16,946 nt of DNA from an uncultured Duganella sp. (lineage in GTDB: Bacteria; Pseudomonadota; Gammaproteobacteria; Burkholderiales; Burkholderiaceae), in the NCBI GenBank assembly GCA_946482635.1, contig CAMLSG010000110.1:1-16946 (forward strand). Direction: 5' to 3'. A model generated the notes under the pieces. It searched no databases, was not told where the DNA came from, and saw only the letters and a list, made by a program, of their open reading frames with translations. Position 1 is the stretch's first letter, and each line of letters starts with the position of its first letter. The position numbers were made by a program, and so were the translations under genes. Below, one piece after another: positions 7,857 through 14,290 of the stretch.

Positions 7857-9347
7857 ATGGCAAAAGAAACGATCAACTGGCACGACCGGGCCAAGATGCT
7901 GACCCTCGACGGTCGCGCCTTCATCAACGGCGAACGCACCTGGGCGCGCGGCGAGCGCAAGTTCGACAACCTTTCTCCTATCGACGGCCGCTACCTGTCG
8001 CAGACGGCGCGCTGCGATGCGGCCGACGTCGACCAGGCTGTTGCCGTGGCACGCCGCGCCTTCGACAGCGGACGCTGGGCGAACCAGGCGCCGGCACAGC
8101 GCAAGCGTGTTCTCATCAAGCTCGCGGACCTGATGATGCAGAACAAGGACGAACTGGCGCTGCTCGAAACACTCGATATGGGCAAGCCGATCAAGTACAG
8201 CCAGGTGGTCGACGTTACGCTCGCGGCCAATTGCATCCGCTGGTACGGAGAAGCGATCGACAAAGTGTACGGCGAGATTGCGCCGACGCCCGGCAATGCG
8301 CTGGCCCTGATCACGCGCGAGCCGGTCGGCGTGGTGGCCGCTATCGTGCCCTGGAATTATCCGCTCCTGATGGCAGCGTGGAAGATCGCTCCGGCGCTGG
8401 CGGCCGGCAATAGCGTAGTGCTCAAGCCGTCCGAGAAATCGCCGCTATCGGCCCTGCGGCTGGCGGAGCTTGCGGTGGAAGCGGGAATTCCTCCCGGCGT
8501 GTTCAATGTGCTGCCTGGCTACGGCAACGAGGCCGGCGCCGCGCTGGCCATGCACATGGACGTGGACTGCATTGGCTTCACCGGTTCCACGCGCACGGGC
8601 AAGCAGATCATCCAGATGGCCGGCCAGTCGAACCTGAAACGTGCGTGGACGGAGCTGGGCGGCAAATCGGCCAATATCGTGTGCGCCGACTGCCCTGATC
8701 TCGACGCCGCCGTTGCCGCCGCTGTGGGCTCGATCTACTTCAACCAGGGCGAGAGCTGCAACGCGCCTTCGCGCCTGTTCGTGGAAGAGTCGATCAAGGA
8801 CAAGTTCCTTGAGAAGGCGCTGGCCATGGTGCCGTCGTACGCGCCGGGCGACCCGCTCGACGAGAAGACCGTGATGGGCGCGATTGTCGACTCGATCCAG
8901 ATGAAGACCGTGATGGGCTACATCGATGCTGGTCGCGACGAGGGGGCGAAGCTACTCGCTGGCGGCAATGCTGTGCGCAAGGAAACCGGCGGTTTCTATG
9001 TCGAACCGACGCTGTTTGACGGCGTGCAGAACACGATGAAGATCGCGCGGGAAGAGATTTTCGGCCCCGTGCTGTCGGTGCTGTCGTTCAAGGACCTCGA
9101 TGAGGCGGTGAAACAGGCCAACGATACGCCGTATGGGCTGCATGCTGCAGTGTGGACATCGGATATTTCGAAAGCGATCCGCACTTCGCGGGCGCTGAAG
9201 GCGGGCACCGTGCACGTCAACCAGTACGATGGCGACGATATCACGGTGCCGTTTGGCGGCTACAAGCAGTCAGGCAATGGACGCGACAAGTCGCTGCATG
9301 CCTTCGACAAGTACACCGAGTTGAAGACGACCTGGATCCAGGTTTAA
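7857..9347 (+). CDS. puuC: Gamma-glutamyl-gamma-aminobutyraldehyde dehydrogenase (aldehyde dehydrogenase family)
   Basis: A 496-residue aldehyde dehydrogenase, nearly the size of E. coli PuuC (495). It is expected to oxidise gamma-glutamyl-aminobutyraldehyde (or 4-aminobutanal) to the acid with NAD(P)+. Seen: IVPWNYP at 163-169, K190 in VLKPSEKSPLSA, GSTRTGK at 243-249, catalytic Glu266 in ELGGKSAN and nucleophile Cys301 in FNQGESCNAPSR. The frame also has ATG 7845, but AGAGAGG ends right at that codon and lies 12 bases before ATG 7857, which also starts just two bases after the spuC stop, so 7857 is preferred. Last gene of the operon. Its TAA overlaps the stop of the opposing yecA-like gene, so no terminator separates them. 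Confidence 0.88.
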   Translation: MAKETINWHDRAKMLTLDGRAFINGERTWARGERKFDNLSPIDGRYLSQTARCDAADVDQAVAVARRAFDSGRWANQAPAQRKRVLIKLADLMMQNKDELALLETLDMGKPIKYSQVVDVTLAANCIRWYGEAIDKVYGEIAPTPGNALALITREPVGVVAAIVPWNYPLLMAAWKIAPALAAGNSVVLKPSEKSPLSALRLAELAVEAGIPPGVFNVLPGYGNEAGAALAMHMDVDCIGFTGSTRTGKQIIQMAGQSNLKRAWTELGGKSANIVCADCPDLDAAVAAAVGSIYFNQGESCNAPSRLFVEESIKDKFLEKALAMVPSYAPGDPLDEKTVMGAIVDSIQMKTVMGYIDAGRDEGAKLLAGGNAVRKETGGFYVEPTLFDGVQNTMKIAREEIFGPVLSVLSFKDLDEAVKQANDTPYGLHAAVWTSDISKAIRTSRALKAGTVHVNQYDGDDITVPFGGYKQSGNGRDKSLHAFDKYTELKTTWIQV

Positions 9348-9880
9348 GCGCCGCAGCACTTCTTGAATTTCTTGCCGCTGCCGCAAGGGCAAGGATCGTT
9401 GCGGCCAGCCTTCGCCACCTTCTGCTGCGGCGTGTGGAAGAATTCGTTGATCCTGATGACGGCCTGCGGCACCTTGGCAGCGTTCAGCGGTACCTGGAAC
9501 GGCACCAGCAGGGCAGGCTGCTGGGCGCGCAGCGGCGCCCAGGCATCAGCCGCCATGTTCATGCCGGCCATGAAGCCTTCGCACCATGCTTCCGCCGTCC
9601 AGTTGCCGCCGCATTCGTAGATCGGCTCAAAGCTGCCCGGATCCTTCTGCATCCATATGCGCATGTAGTCGTGGTGGCGCACAGCCAGGGCGGCAGCTTC
9701 GTCGTTGCCGGCCGCGCCGCCCCAGACTTCCGGCAACCACGCCTCCTGCGCCACTTCGGCCGGGCCGACCACCAGCGCGGTCAGGAAGCCTTCCAGCTTG
9801 GCGACGTCCATGCTCTGCGGGCCGATTTCGGCCAGCAGCTCATCGAGCCGGTCGTACTCGTCGTCGTTCAGCGGGTTCAG
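9344..9880 (-). CDS. YecA/UPF0149 family protein with C-terminal SEC-C zinc motif
   Basis: A 178-residue protein, with an N-terminal UPF0149/YecA helical domain ([15 protein letters not shown]...[12 protein letters not shown]) and a C-terminal SEC-C motif ([16 protein letters not shown]; Cys164, 166, 175, 176) of the kind that binds zinc at the end of SecA. Function of the family is not well defined; links to SecA or ribosomes are proposed for some members. There is no ATG in the right place. CTG 9880-9878 is the best start: GGAG at 9892-9889 lies eight bases before it, and it overlaps the panB stop as CTGA. TTG 9886 is too close to that site, and the first internal ATG (residue 24) would cut the conserved domain. 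It is the last gene of the minus-strand run and probably translationally coupled to panB. Confidence 0.85.
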   Translation of the reverse strand: MNPLNDDEYDRLDELLAEIGPQSMDVAKLEGFLTALVVGPAEVAQEAWLPEVWGGAAGNDEAAALAVRHHDYMRIWMQKDPGSFEPIYECGGNWTAEAWCEGFMAGMNMAADAWAPLRAQQPALLVPFQVPLNAAKVPQAVIRINEFFHTPQQKVAKAGRNDPCPCGSGKKFKKCCGA

Positions 9881-10719
9881 AAGCAATGCTCCAGTGCCGG
9901 GAAGGTGCCGCCCTTGACGGCATCGATGTAGGCCGACACGGCAGCCTGGATCGACACCTGGCCTTCCATGAAGTTCTTCACGAAGCGCGCCTTGCGGCCC
10001 GGGAACACGCCCAGCATGTCGTGCATCACCAGCACCTGGCCCGAGCAGTCCGGACCTGCGCCAATGCCGATGGTCGGCATCGACAGCATGTCGGTCACTT
10101 CCTTGCCCAGCGCGGTAGGAATCGCTTCCAGCACCACCATGGCTGCGCCGGCAGCCTGCAGCTTGAGCGCGTCCTGCTTCAGCAGCTCTGCGCTCTCGAT
10201 GGTCTTGCCCTGCACCTTGTAGCCGCCCAGCGTGTGTACGGACTGCGGGGTCAGGCCCAGGTGGGCGCAAACCGGAATCGAACGCTCCACCAGGAAGCGC
10301 ACGGTTTCGGCAACCCAGGCGCCGCCTTCGATCTTCACCATGTGCGCGCCGGCCTGGATCAGTTGCACGGCATTGCCGAACGCCTGCTCAGGGGTGGCGT
10401 AGGAGCCGAAAGGCATGTCGGCCAGGATCAGCGCGTTTTTCGCACCACGGGCTACGGCGGCAGTGTGGTAGGCGATTTCCTGCACGGTAACAGGCAGGGT
10501 GGACTGGTGGCCGTTGCACACCATGCCCAGCGAATCGCCGATCAGCAGCACTTCCACGCCGCAGCCGTCCATCAGGGAGGCGAAACTGGCGTCGTAGCAG
10601 GTCAGCATGGTGATCTTTTCGCCGGCTGCCTTCAAGGAGTTAATCGAAGGGATCGTGACCGCCTTGGTAGGGACGGCACGCGCAGGCGCCGGGTAAGGGT
10701 TTTGCAAGTTGCCAGACAT
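9877..10719 (-). CDS. panB: 3-methyl-2-oxobutanoate hydroxymethyltransferase
   Basis: A 280-residue TIM-barrel enzyme that transfers a one-carbon unit from methylene-tetrahydrofolate to 2-oxoisovalerate, giving ketopantoate: the first committed step of pantothenate and CoA synthesis. Family residues are in place: Asp62 in IGDSLGMV, Asp101 in ADMPFGSY, Lys129 and Glu131 in VKIEGG for metal and substrate, then [11 protein letters not shown] and [20 protein letters not shown] six bases before ATG 10719 supports the start. A short N-terminal extension (about 18 residues, Pro/Ala-rich) precedes the core. folK lies upstream but is separated by a 171-bp inverted-repeat element; panC, often a neighbour, is not here. 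The 3' end overlaps the yecA-like gene. Confidence 0.95.
   Translation of the reverse strand: MSGNLQNPYPAPARAVPTKAVTIPSINSLKAAGEKITMLTCYDASFASLMDGCGVEVLLIGDSLGMVCNGHQSTLPVTVQEIAYHTAAVARGAKNALILADMPFGSYATPEQAFGNAVQLIQAGAHMVKIEGGAWVAETVRFLVERSIPVCAHLGLTPQSVHTLGGYKVQGKTIESAELLKQDALKLQAAGAAMVVLEAIPTALGKEVTDMLSMPTIGIGAGPDCSGQVLVMHDMLGVFPGRKARFVKNFMEGQVSIQAAVSAYIDAVKGGTFPALEHCF
9889..9892 (-). promoter_or_regulatory. Ribosome binding site deciding a CTG start of the yecA-like gene
   Basis: GGAG, read on the minus strand inside the last codons of panB, stands eight bases before CTG 9880 and only two before TTG 9886. The spacing favours initiation at the CTG that overlaps the panB TGA. Confidence 0.45.
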
Positions 10720-10746
10720 GGGATGTCCTTAAATTCGAAAAGCGCT

Positions 10747-10774
10747 ATTGTACACAGCGGGCAAAACCGGTAAA
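10747..10774 (-). promoter_or_regulatory. Candidate panB promoter, -35 inside the repeat arm
   Basis: On the minus strand, TTTACC (10774-10769) and TACAAT (10752-10747, 5 of 6 to consensus) are 16 bases apart. Transcription would start about 20 bases before the panB ATG. The -35 hexamer lies within the terminal arm of the inverted-repeat element, so the element may help drive panB. Motif reading only. Confidence 0.35.
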
Positions 10775-10935
10775 CCTGGGTCAGACCCGAAGGGTCTGAC
10801 CCCCAACGGTTTTGAAGTCACGGGTTTGGTTCGAGGCCTTTGACTTTCGACGCAGATCAACGGCGCACAACCGAAACCTGCGGCGGTCGAGCAGACGGGG
10901 TCTGACCCTGCGGGTCAGACCCCGGTTTACCGGTT
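10765..10935. repeat. 171-bp intergenic element with terminal inverted repeats and two GGGTCAGACCC hairpins
   Basis: The ends are a perfect 12-bp inverted repeat: AACCGGTAAACC at 10765-10776 and its complement at 10924-10935; over 24 bases the ends still match at 22. Just inside each end is a perfect hairpin. The left one has 11-bp arms (10778-10788 and 10792-10802, GGGTCAGACCC type) around GAA; the right one has 12-bp arms (10897-10908 and 10912-10923) around TGC. The 94-base core (10803-10896) has weaker self-complementary stretches, for example GGTTTGGTT against AACCGAAACC, and no convincing ORF. This looks like a non-autonomous repeat of the REP/MITE kind, and the hairpins could also end folK transcription. 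From memory, similar palindromes are scattered between genes in Oxalobacteraceae. No second copy lies in this window. Confidence 0.75.
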
Positions 10936-11411
10936 CAAAGGCGGATAATACCTTGGTCTGAAACAGAGGGCGCAAAGTCGCCCGCGCGCCCCAGCCCTGG
11001 CAGCACCACCTCGGGCGCCAGCTCCAGCAGCGGCATCAGCACAAACGCCCGCTGGTGCATGCGCGGATGGGGCACGGTAAGCGTCGGCGTCGCAATCTGT
11101 TCATCCCCGTACAGCAGCAGGTCCAGGTCCAGGGTACGCGGGGCGTTGTAGTAGGGACGCTCGCGGCCATGGGCCTGCTCGATGTCGAACAGGGCTTCCA
11201 GCAGCGCCTGCGCGGGCAAGGAGGTCTCCAGGCGGGCGACCGCGTTGATGTAATCGTCGCCCGAAGAATCGATGGGCGCCGTACGGTACAGCGAAGACAC
11301 CGCCTCCAGCGTGGAACCCGGCACCTTGCGCAGGCGTTCGAAAGCATCCAGCACATTGGCGCGCGCATCGCCAAGATTGGCGCCAATGCCGATATAGGCG
11401 GCAACAGGCAT
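10935..11411 (-). CDS. folK: 2-amino-4-hydroxy-6-hydroxymethyldihydropteridine diphosphokinase
   Basis: A 158-residue HPPK, the usual size. It transfers pyrophosphate from ATP to 6-hydroxymethyl-dihydropterin, the step before dihydropteroate synthase in folate synthesis. Seen: IGIGANLGD at 7-15, YRTAPI at 42-47, GRERPYYNAPRTLDLDLLLYGD at 82-103 with the two metal-binding aspartates D95 and D97, and PHPRMHQRAFVLMPL at 115-129. The ATG at 11411 overlaps the pcnB stop (TGATG); a TTG one codon earlier is less likely. The pathway fits panB nearby, since PanB uses a folate cofactor. The stop codon TGA (10937-10935) uses the outermost base of the inverted-repeat element, so the element begins exactly where the gene ends. 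Confidence 0.95.
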   Translation of the reverse strand: MPVAAYIGIGANLGDARANVLDAFERLRKVPGSTLEAVSSLYRTAPIDSSGDDYINAVARLETSLPAQALLEALFDIEQAHGRERPYYNAPRTLDLDLLLYGDEQIATPTLTVPHPRMHQRAFVLMPLLELAPEVVLPGLGRAGDFAPSVSDQGIIRL

Positions 11412-12907
11412 CAAGCTTCGCCGGCCGGGGCGTTGCCGCCACCGCCGCTGCGGCGGCCACGGCGAGGACGGCGGCGGCGCTTGCGTGCCGGTGCCTCGCC
11501 TTCAGCAGGTGGATTCAGGAATTCGTCGTCATCCGACTCGTCGCCTTCTTCGCCATCCGGATTCGCATCCACCGGCGCGTCGTCGAGCGCGGCAGCGCGG
11601 CTGCGGCGCGCAGCAGGTTTTTTCTTCTTGCCACCGCCGGACGAAGCCGCCGACACCAGTTCGGCGCGCATGGACTCGTCACCCTCGTAGAAGGCCGTCC
11701 ACCAGTCGCCCAGTTCGCGGTCGATCTCGCCCGAAGCACAGCGCAGCAGCAGGAAGTCATAGCCGGCGCGGAAGCGCAGGTGTTCCAGCAGCTTGTAAGG
11801 ATTCTTGCCATTGCGGCGCTCGAAGCGCGGCTGCATGGCCCAGATGTCGCGCATGTCGGAACCGATCTTGCGCTGGATCGCCAGCTTCTCGGTCTGCGAC
11901 TCCAGCACTTCGTCGGCCGCCAGGTGCAGGGCAGGAATCGGGAATTCGCCCGCCGCCTGGTAGGCCTGCCACTTCTCCAGCACCTGGTGCCACAGGAGGG
12001 AAGCGAACAGGAAGCCCGGCGACACGGTCTTGCCGGCCATCACGCGCTTGTCGGTGGAGTCCAGCGCCAGCGTCACGAACTTGGTGCCCATCGGCTGCTC
12101 CAGCACCACGTCCAGCATCGGCAGCAGGCCGTGGTGCAGGCCTTCCTTGCGCAGCTGCTGCAGGCAAGCCAGGGCCTGGCCGGAAGTCAGGAGCTTGAGC
12201 ATCTCGTCGAACACGCGCGCCGCGGGCACGTTGTCGATTAAAGGCGCCATGACGCCGATCGGCTCGGCTGTCGAACGCTCAATGGAAAATTTCAGCTTGG
12301 CCGCAAAGCGCACCACGCGCAGCATGCGCACCGGGTCTTCGCGGTAGCGCGCCTCCGGCTGGCCGATGATGCGCAGCGTCTTGGCGCGGATATCTTCAAT
12401 GCCGCCGTGGTAGTCGAGCACTTCCTGCGTGGCAGGGTTGTAGTACATCGCGTTGATGGTGAAGTCGCGGCGTTCCGCGTCTTCCGCCTGCGAGCCGAAG
12501 GTGTTATCGCGCAGCACGCGGCCATGCTCGTCTTTCGGCGCGTTGTCGGTGGCGGTGCCGCGGAAAGTGGTCACTTCCAGCAGGTCCTGGCCGAACATCA
12601 CGTGCACGATCTGGAAGCGGCGGCCGATGATGAAGGCGCGGCGGAACAGGCGCTTGACCTGTTCCGGGGTGGCATTGGTCGCAACGTCGAAGTCCTTGGG
12701 TTTTACGCCCAGCAGCAGGTCGCGCACGGCGCCGCCGACGACGAAGGCTTCAAAGCCGGCTTCCTGCAGCGTGCTGGTGACGCGGATCGCGTTGTTGGAC
12801 ACCATGCGCGGGTCGATGCCATGGTCCTTCGGGCCCAGCACGAGCGGTTCGTTGCGGGGTCTCGCGTTCTTGACGCCCAGGATCTTGCGGATGAATTTCT
12901 TAATCAT
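11411..12907 (-). CDS. pcnB: Poly(A) polymerase I
   Basis: A 498-residue class II nucleotidyltransferase. PcnB adds 3' poly(A) tails to RNAs, marking them for decay. The head domain has VVGGAVRDLLLG at 56-67 and the metal-binding DFD at 72-74 (KDFDVATNA), then RRFQIVHV and the RDFTINAMYYN motif, followed by RIIGQPEARYREDPVRMLRVVRFAAKL. It could in principle be a CCA-adding enzyme, but the long N-terminal arm, the Arg/Lys-rich C-terminus and the pcnB-folK order favour poly(A) polymerase. The last 75 or so residues are low complexity: a Lys/Arg block (GGGKKKKPAARRSR), an acidic block (EEGDESDDDE) and a second Arg block (RKRRRRPRRGRR), probably for RNA binding. The start overlaps the HAD gene stop by eight bases, with no clear ribosome site of its own. 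Confidence 0.93.
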   Translation of the reverse strand: MIKKFIRKILGVKNARPRNEPLVLGPKDHGIDPRMVSNNAIRVTSTLQEAGFEAFVVGGAVRDLLLGVKPKDFDVATNATPEQVKRLFRRAFIIGRRFQIVHVMFGQDLLEVTTFRGTATDNAPKDEHGRVLRDNTFGSQAEDAERRDFTINAMYYNPATQEVLDYHGGIEDIRAKTLRIIGQPEARYREDPVRMLRVVRFAAKLKFSIERSTAEPIGVMAPLIDNVPAARVFDEMLKLLTSGQALACLQQLRKEGLHHGLLPMLDVVLEQPMGTKFVTLALDSTDKRVMAGKTVSPGFLFASLLWHQVLEKWQAYQAAGEFPIPALHLAADEVLESQTEKLAIQRKIGSDMRDIWAMQPRFERRNGKNPYKLLEHLRFRAGYDFLLLRCASGEIDRELGDWWTAFYEGDESMRAELVSAASSGGGKKKKPAARRSRAAALDDAPVDANPDGEEGDESDDDEFLNPPAEGEAPARKRRRRPRRGRRSGGGGNAPAGEA

Positions 12908-13574
12908 TGAACAGGTGAATTAGTGGCCAGCCTTGCGCGGTCGCGTGCTCGGACAGCTTGGCGTTCGGGTTGGTCGCAATCGGATGGCTGACGATCGACA
13001 GCAGGGGCAGGTCGTTATGGGAATCGCTGTAGAAGTGGACGCTTTCGAAGCTGTCCAGCGAGTGTCCCAATTTCTCCAGCCATGCCTTGGTGTGCACGAT
13101 CTTGCCTTCGCCCTGGGTTGGCGTGCCGAGCAGCTTGCCGGTGATGCGGCCGGCGGCATCGCGCTCCGGCATCGCGGCAATCAGGTGCTCCACGCCGAAG
13201 GCCTCGGCGATCGGCGCCACCACGAAGTGGTTGGTCGCCGTCACGATCGCCACCAGGTCGCCTGCGTCGAGGTGCTTTTGCAGCAGCGCGCGGGCGGCAG
13301 GGAGGATGTTCGGCATCACCACTTCGGTCATGTACTGCTGCTGCAGTTCGGCCAGGCGTTCAGGTTCGAACGCAGCCAGGGTTCCGAGCGAAAATTCCAG
13401 GTATTCCACCGGATCCAGGGTGCCCGCCTGGTACTGGGCGAAGAACTCTTCGTTGCGGCGCTTGAATTCATCAGCGTCGACGGCGCCCACGCGGCACAGG
13501 AACTGGCCCCACTCGAAATCGGAATCGATCGGCAGCAGGGTATGGTCAAGGTCGAACAGGGCGAGTTTCATCAT
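12900..13574 (-). CDS. HAD superfamily hydrolase, subfamily IB (SerB-like phosphatase)
   Basis: A 224-residue HAD phosphatase. Motif I is LFDLDHTLL near residue 10, with nucleophile Asp8 and acid/base Asp10. Motif II is the Thr in IVTATN, motif III is the Lys of KAWLEKLG, and motif IV is YSDSHNDLPLL. A helical cap between motifs I and II fits subfamily IB, which includes phosphoserine phosphatase and histidinol-phosphatase-like enzymes; the substrate cannot be told from sequence. The frame is open further upstream, but ATG 13574 overlaps the hda stop as ATGA and has AGGAGG at 13590-13585 ten bases before it, so it is the likely start (a second ATG follows at once). It overlaps pcnB at its end, so the run hda-HAD-pcnB-folK is probably coupled. 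Confidence 0.9.
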   Translation of the reverse strand: MMKLALFDLDHTLLPIDSDFEWGQFLCRVGAVDADEFKRRNEEFFAQYQAGTLDPVEYLEFSLGTLAAFEPERLAELQQQYMTEVVMPNILPAARALLQKHLDAGDLVAIVTATNHFVVAPIAEAFGVEHLIAAMPERDAAGRITGKLLGTPTQGEGKIVHTKAWLEKLGHSLDSFESVHFYSDSHNDLPLLSIVSHPIATNPNAKLSEHATAQGWPLIHLFND

Positions 13575-14239
13575 TCTTTCGCTTCCTCCTGCAGCCATTC
13601 GCGCAGCAGGGGCAGGGTGATCGGGCGTTTGGTTTCCAGGGAATACTGGTCGAGCGAGTCGAGCATCGAAGACAGCGATACCATGTCGCGCTGGAAGTGC
13701 GACAGCAGGTAAGGTAGCACACCGGGGGACAGGGTCAAACCGCGCGCTTCCGCCATCTGCGTCAGCGTTGCAAGTTTTTCCTCGTCGGTCAGGCCATGGA
13801 TCTGGTACACCAGGCCCCAGCCCATGCGCGTGCGCAAGTCCTCGCGCACCGGCAGCACGGCCGGGGCGACCGAGCCCGCGCTTACCATGAAGGCGTTGTT
13901 GGCGCGGATCTCGTTGAACAGGGCAAAGGCATCGATCTGGGCCACCGGCGACAGCTTTTCGCAGTCGTCCAGCAGGTACAGGTCCACGTCCGGCGAATAC
14001 AGGAACTCGGTTTCAATCGAAAACGGCGAAATATAGCGGGCGCGTTCGCTCGAGGCGAGCGCCTTCAGCAGGTGCGACTTGCCTGCGCCAATTTCCCCCC
14101 ACAGGTAGGCGAAATGCTCGCGGGAGCTGCGTTCGGCGAACTGGCGCATCAGCGCCGCCACCTCGGCATTGCGGCCCACCTCGAAGGATTCGAGGGTGCA
14201 CACCGGCTCCGCACCCAGGTCAAGCACCAGCTGTTTCAT
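13571..14239 (-). CDS. hda: DnaA regulatory inactivator Hda (DnaA-like AAA+ protein)
   Basis: A 222-residue AAA+ protein related to domain III of DnaA. Hda binds the DNA-loaded beta clamp and stimulates hydrolysis of DnaA-bound ATP, which prevents over-initiation of replication. The N-terminus MKQLVLDLG carries a clamp-binding motif (QLVLDL), characteristic of Hda and absent from DnaA. Walker A is GEIGAGKSHLL at 48-58 and Walker B is LYLLDDCEKL at 87-96. The C-terminal lid region ends with RPITLPLLREWLQEE. Length is near E. coli Hda (about 233). It lies 51 bases downstream of the permease gene and overlaps the HAD gene by four bases (ATGA). A TATAAT box at 14302-14297 may give it its own promoter. 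Confidence 0.93.
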   Translation of the reverse strand: MKQLVLDLGAEPVCTLESFEVGRNAEVAALMRQFAERSSREHFAYLWGEIGAGKSHLLKALASSERARYISPFSIETEFLYSPDVDLYLLDDCEKLSPVAQIDAFALFNEIRANNAFMVSAGSVAPAVLPVREDLRTRMGWGLVYQIHGLTDEEKLATLTQMAEARGLTLSPGVLPYLLSHFQRDMVSLSSMLDSLDQYSLETKRPITLPLLREWLQEEAKE

Positions 14240-14290
14240 TGGACTTGTCCCGGCTTTGTGGACTTTTTGCTAACGTAATCGATCTTCACA

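Noticed and set aside
9881..10270. N-terminal extension of the yecA-like frame into panB
   Set aside because: The extension is a shifted frame of panB with Arg/Gly/His-rich shadow composition; the conserved domain begins at about 9880.
9586..10773. 395-codon plus-strand ORF across yecA and panB
   Set aside because: Antisense shadow; panB and the SEC-C protein are unmistakable on the other strand.
10781..10975. 64-codon minus-strand ORF in the inverted-repeat element
   Set aside because: It runs over both hairpins, has no ribosome site or recognisable protein character, and overlaps folK.
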